A stretch of 64,000 bases of DNA from NCBI GenBank assembly GCA_963761015.1, contig CAVXFL010000018.1, positions 59,194-123,193 on the forward strand. The letters run 5' to 3'. Numbering within the stretch: position 1 is the first letter of the stretch; the number at the start of each line of letters is the position of its first letter. This DNA is from CAVXFL01 sp963761015. GTDB lineage: Bacteria; Pseudomonadota; Alphaproteobacteria; Acetobacterales; Acetobacteraceae. The position numbers and the translations under genes were made by a program. Shown piece by piece: positions 26,677 through 35,604 of this stretch. The notes beneath the pieces are model-generated. The model was not told where the DNA came from, ran no database searches, and saw nothing but the letters and a program-made list of their open reading frames with translations.

Positions 26677-27746
26677 GCGGCGCGCTCGTCCTTCGCCGGA
26701 GCCGCGGCCGCCGCTTCCCGCGCCAGCAGTTCGCGTTTCCGCTCGACACCCCAGCGATAGCCGCCGAGGCTGCCATCGCCGCGCACCACGCGATGGCAGG
26801 GGACGAGCAAGGCAAGATCGTTGCCGGCGCAGGCGCGGGCCACGGCACGCACGGCGGTGGGCCGGCCGATGGCCGCGGCGATCTCCGCATAGCGTGCGGT
26901 GCGGCCGGGCGGGATGCGCTGCAAGGCCCGCCAGACCTGGGCCTGGAAGGCGGTGCCCATGATGTCGAGCGGCAGGGCCGGCTGGCGCTCGGGCGCGGTC
27001 ACGAAGCACGCGACGCGGCCGGCCCAATCCCGCAACTCGGCATCTGCCGGGCGGATATCGGCAGCGGGGAAGCGCGCGCGCAGGTCGCGTTCCAGCTCGG
27101 CGCGGTCACCGCCGAAGACGACGCGACAGATGCCCCGCTCGCTCGCCGCCACCAGCACCCAGCCGAGTGGGGTCGCAACCGTCGCGAACCGGATGGCCAC
27201 GCCCGCCCCGCCATGACGCCGTTCCGCCGGCGTCATGCCAAGCCCCGCCGGCGCGGCGGCGTAGGCGCGCGAACTGGCGCCGAAGCCCGCGCCGTAGATC
27301 GCCGGCGCGACCGGCTCGCCGGCGTCGAGCCGCCGGGCGAGGCGCCCCATCCGATGTGTCTTCGCGTAGTCGCCCGGGGTTGTGCCGGTGACCTGCTTGA
27401 ACAGCCGGTGAAAGTGAAAGCGACTAATCCCCGCGGCGGCGGCGAGGTCGGCGAGCGGCGGCACCGTCTCGCGGCGTCGGATCAGCTCGCACGCCCGCTC
27501 TATCGCAGCGATTTGCCGCGAGGCGGCGGAGGGTTCGTTGGGACGGCAGCGCTTGCAGGGGCGGAAACCGGCCGCCTCGGCCTCGGCCGCGGTCGCGTAG
27601 AAGGCGACGTTGCGCCGCAGCGGCAAGCGGCTCGGGCAGACCGGGCGGCAGTAAATGCCGGTCGTCCTGACGCCGACGAAAAAGCGGCCATCGGCGGCCG
27701 CGTCACGCGCCGCCACGGCCGCCCAGCAGGTTTCGGGGTCCAGCAT
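26673..27746 (-). CDS. ada: Ada-type methyltransferase and transcription activator
   Basis: A 357-residue adaptive-response protein. The N-terminal zinc domain has TTGIYCRPVCPSRLP (methyl-accepting Cys and Zn Cys) and GFRPCKRCRPNEPS. An AraC-type helix-turn-helix follows (LADLAAAAGISRFHFHRLF), and the C-terminal O6-methylguanine methyltransferase has the active-site LVPCHRVVRGDGSLGGYRWG. All three parts are complete. The protein repairs methyl phosphotriesters and O6-methylguanine and then activates its own operon, here with the 2OG oxygenase gene downstream. The Ada box should lie upstream of 27746, though I could not identify it with confidence. Confidence 0.93.
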   Translation of the reverse strand: MLDPETCWAAVAARDAAADGRFFVGVRTTGIYCRPVCPSRLPLRRNVAFYATAAEAEAAGFRPCKRCRPNEPSAASRQIAAIERACELIRRRETVPPLADLAAAAGISRFHFHRLFKQVTGTTPGDYAKTHRMGRLARRLDAGEPVAPAIYGAGFGASSRAYAAAPAGLGMTPAERRHGGAGVAIRFATVATPLGWVLVAASERGICRVVFGGDRAELERDLRARFPAADIRPADAELRDWAGRVACFVTAPERQPALPLDIMGTAFQAQVWRALQRIPPGRTARYAEIAAAIGRPTAVRAVARACAGNDLALLVPCHRVVRGDGSLGGYRWGVERKRELLAREAAAAAPAKDERAA

Positions 27747-27838
27747 CCGATAGCTCCTTGAGTTGGCGCCCCGGATGTAGCCCTCAGCGCCGACGGCTTC
27801 TGCCCGGCTCTTGCTGTCTCATTCGCCGCATGACGGCA

Positions 27839-28375
27839 TCAGCGCGGGGTCAGCACCATGATCATCTGGCGGTTCTCCATCCGCGGCATCTGCTCCACCT
27901 TGGTGTCGATCTCCATGTCGGAGCGGATGCGTTCGAGCACCTTGATGCCGAGTTCCTGGTGCGCCATTTCGCGGCCCCGGAAGCGGAGCGTGACTTTGAC
28001 CTTGTCGCCCTCCTCGATGAACGACTTCATGGCGCGCAACTTCACCTGGTAGTCGTTCTCGTCGATATTTGGGCGGACCTTGATTTCCTTGATTTCGATG
28101 ACCTTCTGCTTCTTTCTGGCTTCGTTCTTTTTCTTTTGCTGTTCGTATTTGAACTTCCCGAAATCGAGGATTTTCACCACCGGCGGCGTGGCGTTCGGGC
28201 TGATTTCCAGGAGGTCGAGGCCAACCTGGACCGCGCGCTGCATCGCGTCGCGGGCGCTCATCACGCCCTGCATCTCGCCGTCCTGATCGATCAATCGCAC
28301 TTGCGGGGCTCGGATCTCCTCGTTCACGCGCGGCCCGTCGCGGCTCGGGGCTGCGGGCATGGCTGGTCTGGCTAT
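27839..28375 (-). CDS. infC: Translation initiation factor IF-3, probable AUA start
   Basis: IF-3 binds the 30S subunit and controls start-codon selection. The two domains are joined by the usual basic linker (FGKFKYEQQKKKNEARKKQK), and the C-terminal part IKVRPNIDENDYQVKLR and VTLRFRGREMAHQELG is typical. The annotated-type ATG would be at 28360 (MPAAPSRDG), but it sits 21 bases from the only good ribosome site. AGGAG is exactly six bases before an in-frame ATA at 28375 (ATA GCC AGA CCA GCC ATG). infC is known to use rare start codons for feedback control by IF-3 itself, so I start it at 28375. It follows thrS. Confidence 0.9.
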   Translation of the reverse strand: MARPAMPAAPSRDGPRVNEEIRAPQVRLIDQDGEMQGVMSARDAMQRAVQVGLDLLEISPNATPPVVKILDFGKFKYEQQKKKNEARKKQKVIEIKEIKVRPNIDENDYQVKLRAMKSFIEEGDKVKVTLRFRGREMAHQELGIKVLERIRSDMEIDTKVEQMPRMENRQMIMVLTPR

Positions 28376-28478
28376 GGGTCTCTCCTTTCGACATTGTCAC
28401 GGCGCGCAGCACGGCCGGTTGCGCCCGAGGGCCGCAGTCTGGCCCACGGGGCGGGATCCGATCAAGGATACCGAGCCG

Positions 28479-30407
28479 TCATGCCGCCAATAAATCGGGC
28501 GGGGTGGCCTCGGTTGCAAGCAGCCGCACGGCGTCGTGCAGGGCGAGGCTCTGTTGCGCCTCGGCCCCGAGGCGGCGCAGGGTCAGGCTGCGCGCCTCCG
28601 CCTCGCGCCGGCCGATCACGGCGATGATCGGCACGTGCCGGACGCTGTGCTCGCGGATTTTCGCGGTGATCTTGTCCCGCCCGAGATCCAGCTCCGTCGC
28701 CAGCCCGGCCGCCCGGAACGCCTCGGCCACCTCGGTCGCGTAGGCGTCGGCGTCCGAGACGATGGTGGCGACCACGACCTGCACCGGCGCCAGCCAGAGC
28801 GGGAAACGGCCGGCGTATTGCTCGATCAGGATGCCCAAAAAGCGCTCGAAGCTGCCGAGGATCGCGCGGTGCAGCATGACGGGGCGGCGGCGGCTGCCGT
28901 CCTCGGCGGTGTATTCGGCGTCCAGCCGCTCGGGCAGCACGAAATCGACCTGGAGCGTGCCGCACTGCCACTCCCGCCCGATCGCGTCGCGCAGCACGAA
29001 TTCCAGCTTCGGGCCGTAGAACGCGCCCTCGCCGGGATTGACGGCGTAGTCAACCCCGGCGGTGGCGCAGGCTTCGCGCAAGGCCGCCTCGGCGCGGTCC
29101 CACACCGCGTCGGCGCCGGCCCGGATCGGCGGGCGGTCGGCGTATCTGACGCGGAACTCCGGGAAGCCGAAGTCCCGATAAATCGCGGCGAGCAGTTCGA
29201 CGAAGCGCACCGTCTCGGGGGCGATCTGCGCCTCGGTGCAGAAGATATGCGCGTCGTCCTGGGTGAAGGCGCGCACCCGCATGAGGCCGTGCAGTGCGCC
29301 CGAGGGCTCGTAGCGGTGGCAGGAGCCGAACTCCGCCATGCGCAGCGGCAACTCGCGGTAGGAGCGCACGCCGTGGCGGAAGATCTGCACGTGGCAGGGG
29401 CAGTTCATCGGCTTCAGCGCGAGCGTTTTGTCCTCGTCCTCCACGCGGGCGATGAACATATGCTCGCGGAATTTCTCCCAGTGGCCGGAAGCTTCCCAGA
29501 GCGCGCGGTCTACCAGTTGCGGCGTGCGAACCTCCTGGTAGCCGGCCGCGTCGAGCCGGCGGCGCATATAGGCTTCGGTGGTGCGATACAGCCGCCAGCC
29601 GTTCGGGTGCCAGAAGATGGAGCCGACGGCTTCCTCCTGGATGTGGAACAGATCCATCTCCCGGCCGATGCGACGATGGTCGCGCCGCTCGGCTTCCTCG
29701 AGCTGGTGCAGGTACGCGTCCAGCTCCTTCTGGTCGCGCCAGGCGGTGCCGTAGATGCGCGAGAGCATGGCGTTGCGGTGATCGCCGCGCCAATAGGCGC
29801 CGGCCACCTTCATCAGCTTGAACGCTGGGCCGACATCGCCGGCCGCCCGCATGTGCGGACCGCGGCAGAGATCGACCCACTCGCCCTGGCGGTAGAGCGT
29901 GATGGTCTCGTCGCGCGGCAGATCCTCGATGATCTGCGCCTTGTATTTCTCGCCCTTGTTCTCGAAGAACAGGATGGCTTCGTCGCGGTCCCACACCTCA
30001 CGCTGGAACGGCGCGTTGCGCGCGATGATCTCGCGCATCTTCGCCTCGATCGCGGGAAAGTCCTCGGGGGTGAACGGCTCGTTGCGGGCGAAGTCGTAAT
30101 AGAAGCCGTTCTCGATCGGCGGCCCGATGGTGACCTGGGTGCCCGGGAATAGCGTCTGCACCGCTTCGGCGAGCACGTGGGCGGCGTCGTGGCGGATCAG
30201 TTCGAGCGCCTCGGCGTCCTTGCGGGTGACGAACACCACGCTGGCGTCCCGGTCGATCTCGCGCGCGAGATCGACGAGCCTGCCGTCGAGCTTCATGGCG
30301 ATGGCGGCGCGGGCGAGGCCCGGGCCGATGGCGGCCGCCACCTCGGCGCCCGTGACGGGTGCGTCGAAGCGGCGCACGGTTCCGTCGGGCAGGGTGATGG
30401 CGAGCAT
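28479..30407 (-). CDS. thrS: Threonyl-tRNA synthetase
   Basis: A class II aminoacyl-tRNA synthetase of 642 residues, normal length. Domains in order: TGS (MLAITLPDGTVRRF), the editing/SAD domain (IRHDAAHVLAEAVQ with the HxxxH zinc-type motif), the catalytic core with motif 2 (FGSCHRYEPSGALHGLMRVR), the zinc Cys of ALKPMNCPCH, and motif 3 (VMLHRAILGSFERFLGIL), and the C-terminal anticodon-binding domain (PLWLAPVQVVV). All are intact. The thrS-infC order is common in bacteria. About 100 bases separate it from infC, without a strong hairpin. Confidence 0.96.
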   Translation of the reverse strand: MLAITLPDGTVRRFDAPVTGAEVAAAIGPGLARAAIAMKLDGRLVDLAREIDRDASVVFVTRKDAEALELIRHDAAHVLAEAVQTLFPGTQVTIGPPIENGFYYDFARNEPFTPEDFPAIEAKMREIIARNAPFQREVWDRDEAILFFENKGEKYKAQIIEDLPRDETITLYRQGEWVDLCRGPHMRAAGDVGPAFKLMKVAGAYWRGDHRNAMLSRIYGTAWRDQKELDAYLHQLEEAERRDHRRIGREMDLFHIQEEAVGSIFWHPNGWRLYRTTEAYMRRRLDAAGYQEVRTPQLVDRALWEASGHWEKFREHMFIARVEDEDKTLALKPMNCPCHVQIFRHGVRSYRELPLRMAEFGSCHRYEPSGALHGLMRVRAFTQDDAHIFCTEAQIAPETVRFVELLAAIYRDFGFPEFRVRYADRPPIRAGADAVWDRAEAALREACATAGVDYAVNPGEGAFYGPKLEFVLRDAIGREWQCGTLQVDFVLPERLDAEYTAEDGSRRRPVMLHRAILGSFERFLGILIEQYAGRFPLWLAPVQVVVATIVSDADAYATEVAEAFRAAGLATELDLGRDKITAKIREHSVRHVPIIAVIGRREAEARSLTLRRLGAEAQQSLALHDAVRLLATEATPPDLLAA

Positions 30408-30603
30408 AGCGCGATCCTTGGCGCTGATTCGAGGGCAACAGGTCTATGGCGTCGGCTGCCCGGCTCCGCAACCCCGTCCATGCCGCCGGCGCGCTCGGGC
30501 AGCGTTCTCGGCAATGTTTGCCCCTTGCTTCATCCCCCTTCGCATCTGGCAAGTATGTACGCAGAGCCGGACGAAACCGGCAGGCGAATTTTCGGAGGCG
30601 AGG

Positions 30604-31107
30604 ATGTCCGAGCGGCGGGTGCCCGATACGGAACTGGAGTCGTATGTCGGTCAGAACATCAGCCGGATCTGCGATCACGGCTATGTCAGCGAAGCGCACC
30701 ATCACAATCACTGCGCCCATTTCGTGGGCCACGTGCTCGGGCTGACCATGGGGCTGACCTGCGGCGACATGACGAACGACCCTGGCGGCGGCGCCAGCTT
30801 GCGGGTGAACGAAATCTATAATCGATGCGCCGATCGCGGCCCGTGGGCGACCATGCCGACGCCGCTGATTTACAGCGTGATCTTCGCCACCCAGAAGACC
30901 AACATGTCCCACAGCGGCGACATGGGGACCAGCTCCAACAAGCACATGGGCATCTGGAGCCATCCCTACGTGTACAACTACTCCACGATGGCTCATCAAG
31001 TGCTGAAGGAAACGGTTCCGGATTTTCTTGCCCGGCTCGAAGGAGTTTACGATCCCAACGGCTCCAATCCGGTGCAGCTCTTCTACGGCCGGAATTTGCC
31101 GGTATAG
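30604..31107 (+). CDS. Small NlpC/P60-like cysteine amidase candidate
   Basis: A 167-residue protein without a signal peptide. It has HNHCAHFVGHVLGL with a candidate nucleophile at Cys37, and SNKHMGIWSHPYVYNYS with a candidate His114 followed by aromatic residues, which is the Cys...His spacing and strand pattern seen in NlpC/P60 and CHAP amidases. Two further Cys (C53, C75) lie in between. The N-terminal part SRICDHGYVSEAHHH is His-rich. It is not adjacent to secretion or cell-wall genes; function in wall turnover or as an effector is inference. The ATG at 30604 is preceded by GGAGGCGAGG, a strong ribosome site. A GATGGCCGGG inverted repeat follows at 31135. Confidence 0.55.
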   Translation: MSERRVPDTELESYVGQNISRICDHGYVSEAHHHNHCAHFVGHVLGLTMGLTCGDMTNDPGGGASLRVNEIYNRCADRGPWATMPTPLIYSVIFATQKTNMSHSGDMGTSSNKHMGIWSHPYVYNYSTMAHQVLKETVPDFLARLEGVYDPNGSNPVQLFYGRNLPV

Positions 31108-31134
31108 GGCGCGTCCAGTCCCCCTTGGCGCCAC

Positions 31135-31160
31135 GATGGCCGGGACAAGCCCCGGCCATC
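31135..31160. repeat. Inverted repeat between convergent genes
   Basis: Arms GATGGCCGGG and CCCGGCCATC flank a 6-base loop (ACAAGC). It lies between the stops of two convergent genes (31107 and 31210), so it can act as a terminator on either strand, though there is no T-run. Sequences of this kind are dispersed in many alphaproteobacterial genomes. Confidence 0.45.
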
Positions 31161-31209
31161 ACGAAAGAAGTTCTCTATTGAGTACCGTCGGGGCCCGACG
31201 GAATCGATG

Positions 31210-32271
31210 TCAGCGCTTCTGCACCTTCGTCGCCAGCAGCTCGCCGAGGTGCTTGTCGATCTGCGCGATCGCGGCGGGATCGGCGCCGAACAGCGCGAGG
31301 TGGCCGTCGATCGTCTGGATCGGCCGGAATTCCGCGTCCGGAACGAGCCGCCATTCCGCCTGGCAATCGGCGGGCGGGAAAAACATGTCGGACGACATCG
31401 GCAGGACGAACGTCTTGGCCTTGATGCGGCCCAACGCGGCCCGCAGGTCGCCGCCCGTGAGACGGCTCACGTCGCCGCGCTGCCATTTCCACGCCATGCA
31501 CAGCAGGTCGTTCGGATCCATCACGCTGAAATAGCCGAACATGAAGTTGATGATGAAATCGTCCAGCGACGAGAAGCCCAACGCCTTGTGCCGGTTCTCC
31601 TGGAAGAACTCCGTGCTCCAGCCCATCACCGCCCACATCTTGGCGTGGCGCAGCAGGCCCTCGCGCACCTCCGCCGAGGAATTGTAGAAGCCATTGTTGA
31701 ACCCGGGATCGGACGTGATCGCGTCGACCAGCGTTTCGGTGAACAGGAAATCATGCAGCGTGTTCTTCGCCGTGCCGGCGATCGGCGCAGCGCGTTTCAC
31801 CATGTCGGGATAGCGCACCGCCCATTCGTAGGTCTGTTGCGCGCCCATGGAGCCGCCAACCACCAGCGCCAGACTGTCGACGCCGAATTTCTCGGTCATC
31901 AGCTTGTGCTGTGCGCGGACGTCGTCACCAATCCGCACATGCGGGAAATTGCCCATCCCGGCCGGCGCCGGCGTGTTGTGCGGCGATGTGGAAAGCCCGC
32001 TGCCGATCTGATTGACGACGACGATGAAATACTTGTCGGGATCGAGCGCGCGTCCCGGGCCGAGCAGCACTTGCTCGATGATCTTGTTGGTTCCCGAATA
32101 CCATGTGGGAATGAGGATGGCATTGTCCTTCGCGGCGTTCAGCTTGCCGAACGTAGCGTAGGCGAGCTGACAGTTGCGGATGGTGCCGCCTTCCTCGAGT
32201 TCCAGGTTGCCGATGTCGTGCAGTTCGTAGGGACCGTGCACGTCCTGCGAGTAGTAGCTGTTCTCGATCAT
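31210..32271 (-). CDS. MetX-like alpha/beta hydrolase (homoserine O-acetyltransferase family)
   Basis: A 353-residue alpha/beta-fold enzyme. The catalytic triad is recognisable: Ser in VVGGSMGAQQTYEWAVR (GxSxG), Asp in VLPMSSDMFFPP, and His in TIDGHLALFG. The N-terminal region NCQLAYATFGKLNAAKDNAILIPTWYSG matches the homoserine acetyltransferase family. True MetX proteins are of similar length, but this one lacks the more extended motifs I would expect, so it may be a hydrolase with another acyl substrate. I start it at ATG 32271 (MIENSYYSQ). It is downstream of the Baeyer-Villiger monooxygenase, and an esterase-like partner next to a BVMO would fit hydrolysis of the ester product. Confidence 0.75.
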   Translation of the reverse strand: MIENSYYSQDVHGPYELHDIGNLELEEGGTIRNCQLAYATFGKLNAAKDNAILIPTWYSGTNKIIEQVLLGPGRALDPDKYFIVVVNQIGSGLSTSPHNTPAPAGMGNFPHVRIGDDVRAQHKLMTEKFGVDSLALVVGGSMGAQQTYEWAVRYPDMVKRAAPIAGTAKNTLHDFLFTETLVDAITSDPGFNNGFYNSSAEVREGLLRHAKMWAVMGWSTEFFQENRHKALGFSSLDDFIINFMFGYFSVMDPNDLLCMAWKWQRGDVSRLTGGDLRAALGRIKAKTFVLPMSSDMFFPPADCQAEWRLVPDAEFRPIQTIDGHLALFGADPAAIAQIDKHLGELLATKVQKR

Positions 32272-32333
32272 GTTTCCCCCCGAAGCCGGCGCGCGGCTCT
32301 TTTGCGCGAATGAACGATGCGTGCGCAGTTGCA

Positions 32334-32371
32334 ACTTCGTCCTCTCCGCCCGAGGGCGGAGAGGACGAAGT
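32334..32371. repeat. 18-bp perfect inverted repeat with CTCTCCGCCC core
   Basis: Arms of 18 bp (ACTTCGTCCTCTCCGCCC and its exact complement) are separated by two bases. It lies between the MetX-like gene start and the monooxygenase stop, both on the minus strand. The CTCTCCGCCC...GGGCGGAGAG core is also the heart of the inverted repeats at 42474 and 42864, so this is one copy of a dispersed palindrome family. No T-run follows, so a terminator role is uncertain. Confidence 0.6.
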
Positions 32372-32383
32372 ATGACCCGGCGA

Positions 32384-34000
32384 TCAGGCCAGCGCAAATC
32401 CTTCGTAATTCTTGGCGGCGATCTCAGCGCATTTCTTGGTGTAGCCGCCCACCCCTTCCGGGCCGAGATAAGGCAGGAACGCGCGCGGCTTGCCTGCGAT
32501 GTTCGCGCTCATGTACCAGGAGTTCGCGCTCGGCATGAGGGTCATGCTGACGACCTCGTTCACGTGCGCCACCCATTGCTCCTGCGCCTCCGGCTGCGCC
32601 TCGATCGTAGTCTTTCCCTCCTCGCGCATCTTGGCGATGCAGTCGGCCACCCATTCGACGTGCTGCTCGATCGCGACTGGCATGTTCGTCAGCACCGACG
32701 GGCTTTGCGGGCCGGTGAGGGTAAAGAAATTCGGGAAGCCGGCGACGGCGATACCGAGATAGGTCTGCGGCCCCTCCGCCCACGCCTGATCGAGCGTGCG
32801 CCCGCCACGGCCCTTCACGTTCAGCGCCTTGAACGGACCGGTCAGCGCATCGAAGCCGGTGGCGAACACGATGATATCGAATTCGTAGTCCTTGCCGCCG
32901 GCGCGAATGCCCTTCTCGGTGATCTCATCGATGGAACCGTCCGTGCTTGCGTCCACCAGCAGCACGTTATCCTTATTATACGTTTCGTAGTAGTTGGTGT
33001 CGAGCGGCTGGCGCTTCGTGCCGTAATAATGCCCCTTCGGCATGAGTTTTTGCGCGACCGCCGGATCCTTCACGGTCTTGCGGATCTTGCGGCGGATGTA
33101 GTCGGCGCAGAGTTCGTTCGCTTCCGGGCTGAAGAACATATCCTGGTAATTGGCAAGCCAGAACGCGAAGCCCCCGGCGTCCCACATCCGGTCGAACTCG
33201 CGCTCCCGCTCCTCGGCCGTCGCCTCCAGCGCCGATTTCGGAATGAAATAGTGTTCCTGGCCGAAGAAGGATTCGCGGATGCGCTTGACGATGTTGTCGT
33301 AATCGGCCTTGCGCGCCTTCACCAGTTCGGGGTCCACCTTGCCGTTGCGCGCCGGCACGCAGTAATTCGCCGTGCGCTGGAACACCGTGAGTTGCTTGGC
33401 CTGCTGGGCGATTTCCGGGATGGCCTGCACCGCGGTGGCGCCGGTGCCGACCACGGCCACGCGCTTGCCGGTGAAGTCGACGCCCTCCTTCGGGAAGCGG
33501 CTGGTGTGGTACCACTTGCCCTTGAAGTTCTCCAGCCCCTTGAACTGCGGCAGGTTGGTGTGGGACAGCGTGCCCACCGCCGCGATCACGTAGCGCGCCG
33601 TGGCCTCGTCGCCCTTGCTGGTGCGCACCTTCCAGATATCATTCGCCTGGTCCCACTCCGCGCCGGTGACGCGCGTGTTGAACTGGATGTCCCGCTTTAG
33701 GTTGTGGCGCTTGGCGACGTGCTCAAGATACCGCAGGATTTCTGGCTGCTCCGGGTAACGCTCCGACCATTCCCATTCCTGCAGGAGTTGTTTGTCCCAG
33801 GTGTAGCAGTAGATGTAGGAGTCCGAATCGCAACGGGCGCCCGGGTATCGGTTCCAGTACCAGGTGCCGCCGACGGTGTCGCCTTCCTCGTAGACGCGCA
33901 CCCTCAATCCCTGCTTGTCCCGCAGCAACTTCAGCATGTACAAGCCCGAAAACCCCGCGCCGATCACGACGGCATCGAAGTCCGGAGTTACGCCAGCCAT
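32384..34000 (-). CDS. Flavin-containing (Baeyer-Villiger type) monooxygenase
   Basis: An FAD- and NADPH-dependent monooxygenase of 538 residues. The FAD motif is AVVIGAGFSGLYMLKLL; the BVMO fingerprint is FKGKWYHTSRFP (FxGxxxHxxx[WF]P), and the NADPH motif is VAVVGTGATAVQAIPEIA. It would insert oxygen into a ketone to give an ester. The ATG at 34000 (MAGVTPDFD) is used. It is followed by the MetX-like hydrolase on the same strand, with the dispersed palindrome between them; a ketone-to-ester-to-acid route is an inference from this pairing. Confidence 0.88.
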   Translation of the reverse strand: MAGVTPDFDAVVIGAGFSGLYMLKLLRDKQGLRVRVYEEGDTVGGTWYWNRYPGARCDSDSYIYCYTWDKQLLQEWEWSERYPEQPEILRYLEHVAKRHNLKRDIQFNTRVTGAEWDQANDIWKVRTSKGDEATARYVIAAVGTLSHTNLPQFKGLENFKGKWYHTSRFPKEGVDFTGKRVAVVGTGATAVQAIPEIAQQAKQLTVFQRTANYCVPARNGKVDPELVKARKADYDNIVKRIRESFFGQEHYFIPKSALEATAEEREREFDRMWDAGGFAFWLANYQDMFFSPEANELCADYIRRKIRKTVKDPAVAQKLMPKGHYYGTKRQPLDTNYYETYNKDNVLLVDASTDGSIDEITEKGIRAGGKDYEFDIIVFATGFDALTGPFKALNVKGRGGRTLDQAWAEGPQTYLGIAVAGFPNFFTLTGPQSPSVLTNMPVAIEQHVEWVADCIAKMREEGKTTIEAQPEAQEQWVAHVNEVVSMTLMPSANSWYMSANIAGKPRAFLPYLGPEGVGGYTKKCAEIAAKNYEGFALA

Positions 34001-34214
34001 TTGTTTCTCCCCTCGGATATTGTTGTTTCGAATGTAGCGCGGCCGCGATTTCCCGGGCCCGCGCGAACGCCAGCCGCGAACCGGGGCTCCCAATCGCAAG
34101 CGAACCAGAAGCCCCCGCGCGCTGGGTTGGCAGATTAGCAGGATAATCGCCAGACAAGTGGACGAACAACCCCCGCTTGCGCCGACTTCGACGCCGACGC
34201 GCGTGGGCGAGTGG

Positions 34215-34904
34215 CTAGTCGAGAAAGCGCGCCCTGCCGGACTCGATCATTTCGGTGATGCGGGCGGAAATGCCGAGGCCGGCCGCCACTTTCGCGTCCA
34301 TTTCTGCCTCGGCGACCTTGACCTTGTCCAGCCGGTCGGCGACCGCCCCCGCTTTGGCGAGCGGCACGACAACCACGCCGTCGACGTCGCCCACCACGAT
34401 GTCGCCCGGGTTCACCGTCACGCCGCCCAGCACCACCGGCTCGCCGACCGTGCCCGGGCCGGAGGCGGCGCAGGAATTCGGCGTTATGCCGCGGCAGAAT
34501 AACGGCAGGCCGACGCCGCGGATGCCCGGCGTGTCGCGCGCCATGCCGTCGATCACCAGCGCCACCGCGCCCTGGTTCTTCGCCATGCCGGCGACCCGAT
34601 CGCCGCAGACCGCGAGCCCAGCGAACCCGTCGGCCGCCGCCATGACCACGTCGCCCGGCTGGATGAACGATAGCGCCGCCAGGATCGCCAGGTTGTCGCC
34701 CGGACCGCACAGGCACGGCAGCGCGACGCCCGCGAACGCCGCCCGAACCGGATCGACCGGCTTGATGTCGCGATCGACGGCGCCGCGCCCGTCCATGCAG
34801 TCGGCCAGAAAACCCGTCGACGCGGCCGCGAAGCGGGTCAGCAGGGCCGGCGGGGGACGGCGGAATTTGCGGCGGATTTGCAGCAGCGGTGCTTCTTCCA
34901 GCAT
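34215..34904 (-). CDS. RraA-family (HMG aldolase-like) protein
   Basis: A 229-residue protein of the RraA/4-hydroxy-4-methyl-2-oxoglutarate aldolase fold. The family pattern is clear: GPGDNLAILAALSFIQPGDVVM, LVIDGMARDTPGIRGVGLPLF with the Arg/Asp that bind metal and substrate, and GDIVVGDVDGVVVVP. Members are aldolases for pyruvate-derived acids, or in enterobacteria inhibitors of RNase E. The presence of the aldolase-type RD pair favours an enzyme. The ATG at 34904 is selected for the normal length. Confidence 0.82.
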   Translation of the reverse strand: MLEEAPLLQIRRKFRRPPPALLTRFAAASTGFLADCMDGRGAVDRDIKPVDPVRAAFAGVALPCLCGPGDNLAILAALSFIQPGDVVMAAADGFAGLAVCGDRVAGMAKNQGAVALVIDGMARDTPGIRGVGLPLFCRGITPNSCAASGPGTVGEPVVLGGVTVNPGDIVVGDVDGVVVVPLAKAGAVADRLDKVKVAEAEMDAKVAAGLGISARITEMIESGRARFLD

Positions 34905-35062
34905 GGCGAGCCTCCTTGCCAATCGGTTTCGGCGCGCAGCCTGCCGCAGCCCGGCCGTCGGCTGCAACAACACGTCTGCGCTACCCGGCTGGATTGGCCA
35001 TTGCGGTCGCGCACGCGATGGCCTTGTCTGGCGGCCGCTGCAACGCCCACGGAGGAGATATC

Positions 35063-35503
35063 ATGTCTCGTCGCACGCTGCTTGTCGCGGCCGCGGTCGC
35101 CAGCCTGGTTTCGTTCGGCACCCACGCCGCGGACAAGACCGTCCAGTTCCACTCCACCCTGACCGGCCAAGCCGAGGTTCCCGCGGTGCAAACCAGCGCC
35201 ACCGGAACCATGCACGGCACGCTCGACCGGAACACCAAGATTCTGACCTACGACATCACGTTCCAGGGGCTGAGCGGCCCACCGACCGCCATGCACTTCC
35301 ACGGCCCGGCCGCACCCGGGAAGAACGCGGGCGTGCAGGTGCCCATCCATCCGCCGCTAGCCAGTCCGGTGCACGGCGCGACGCCGAAGCTGAGCGATCA
35401 GCAGATGCAGCAGCTTCTGGAGAGCAAGTGGTACGTGAACGTCCACACCAAGGCAAATCCGGGCGGCGAGATCCGGGGCCAGGTGCTGCACGGCGGGCCG
35501 TAA
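35063..35503 (+). CDS. Secreted CHRD-domain protein
   Basis: A 146-residue exported protein with signal peptide MSRRTLLVAAAVASLVSFG and cleavage near THAAD. The mature chain is one CHRD domain (chordin-type beta-sheet): FHSTLTGQAEVPAV, GTMHGTLDRNTKILTYDITF, AMHFHGPAAPGKNAGV, WYVNVHTKANPGGEIRGQV. Its role in bacteria is unknown. The ATG at 35063 has GGAGGAGATATC upstream, a good ribosome site. It is convergent with smc; a hairpin at 35605-35626 lies in between. Confidence 0.85.
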   Translation: MSRRTLLVAAAVASLVSFGTHAADKTVQFHSTLTGQAEVPAVQTSATGTMHGTLDRNTKILTYDITFQGLSGPPTAMHFHGPAAPGKNAGVQVPIHPPLASPVHGATPKLSDQQMQQLLESKWYVNVHTKANPGGEIRGQVLHGGP

Positions 35504-35604
35504 CCGGTGCGGCGCGTTCGCCCGGACTGAAAACCGCCATCCATCCTGAAAACCACCATCCATCATTGCCGGGCCCGCCTCGGCAACCTCGGGGTATCGC
35601 CGAG

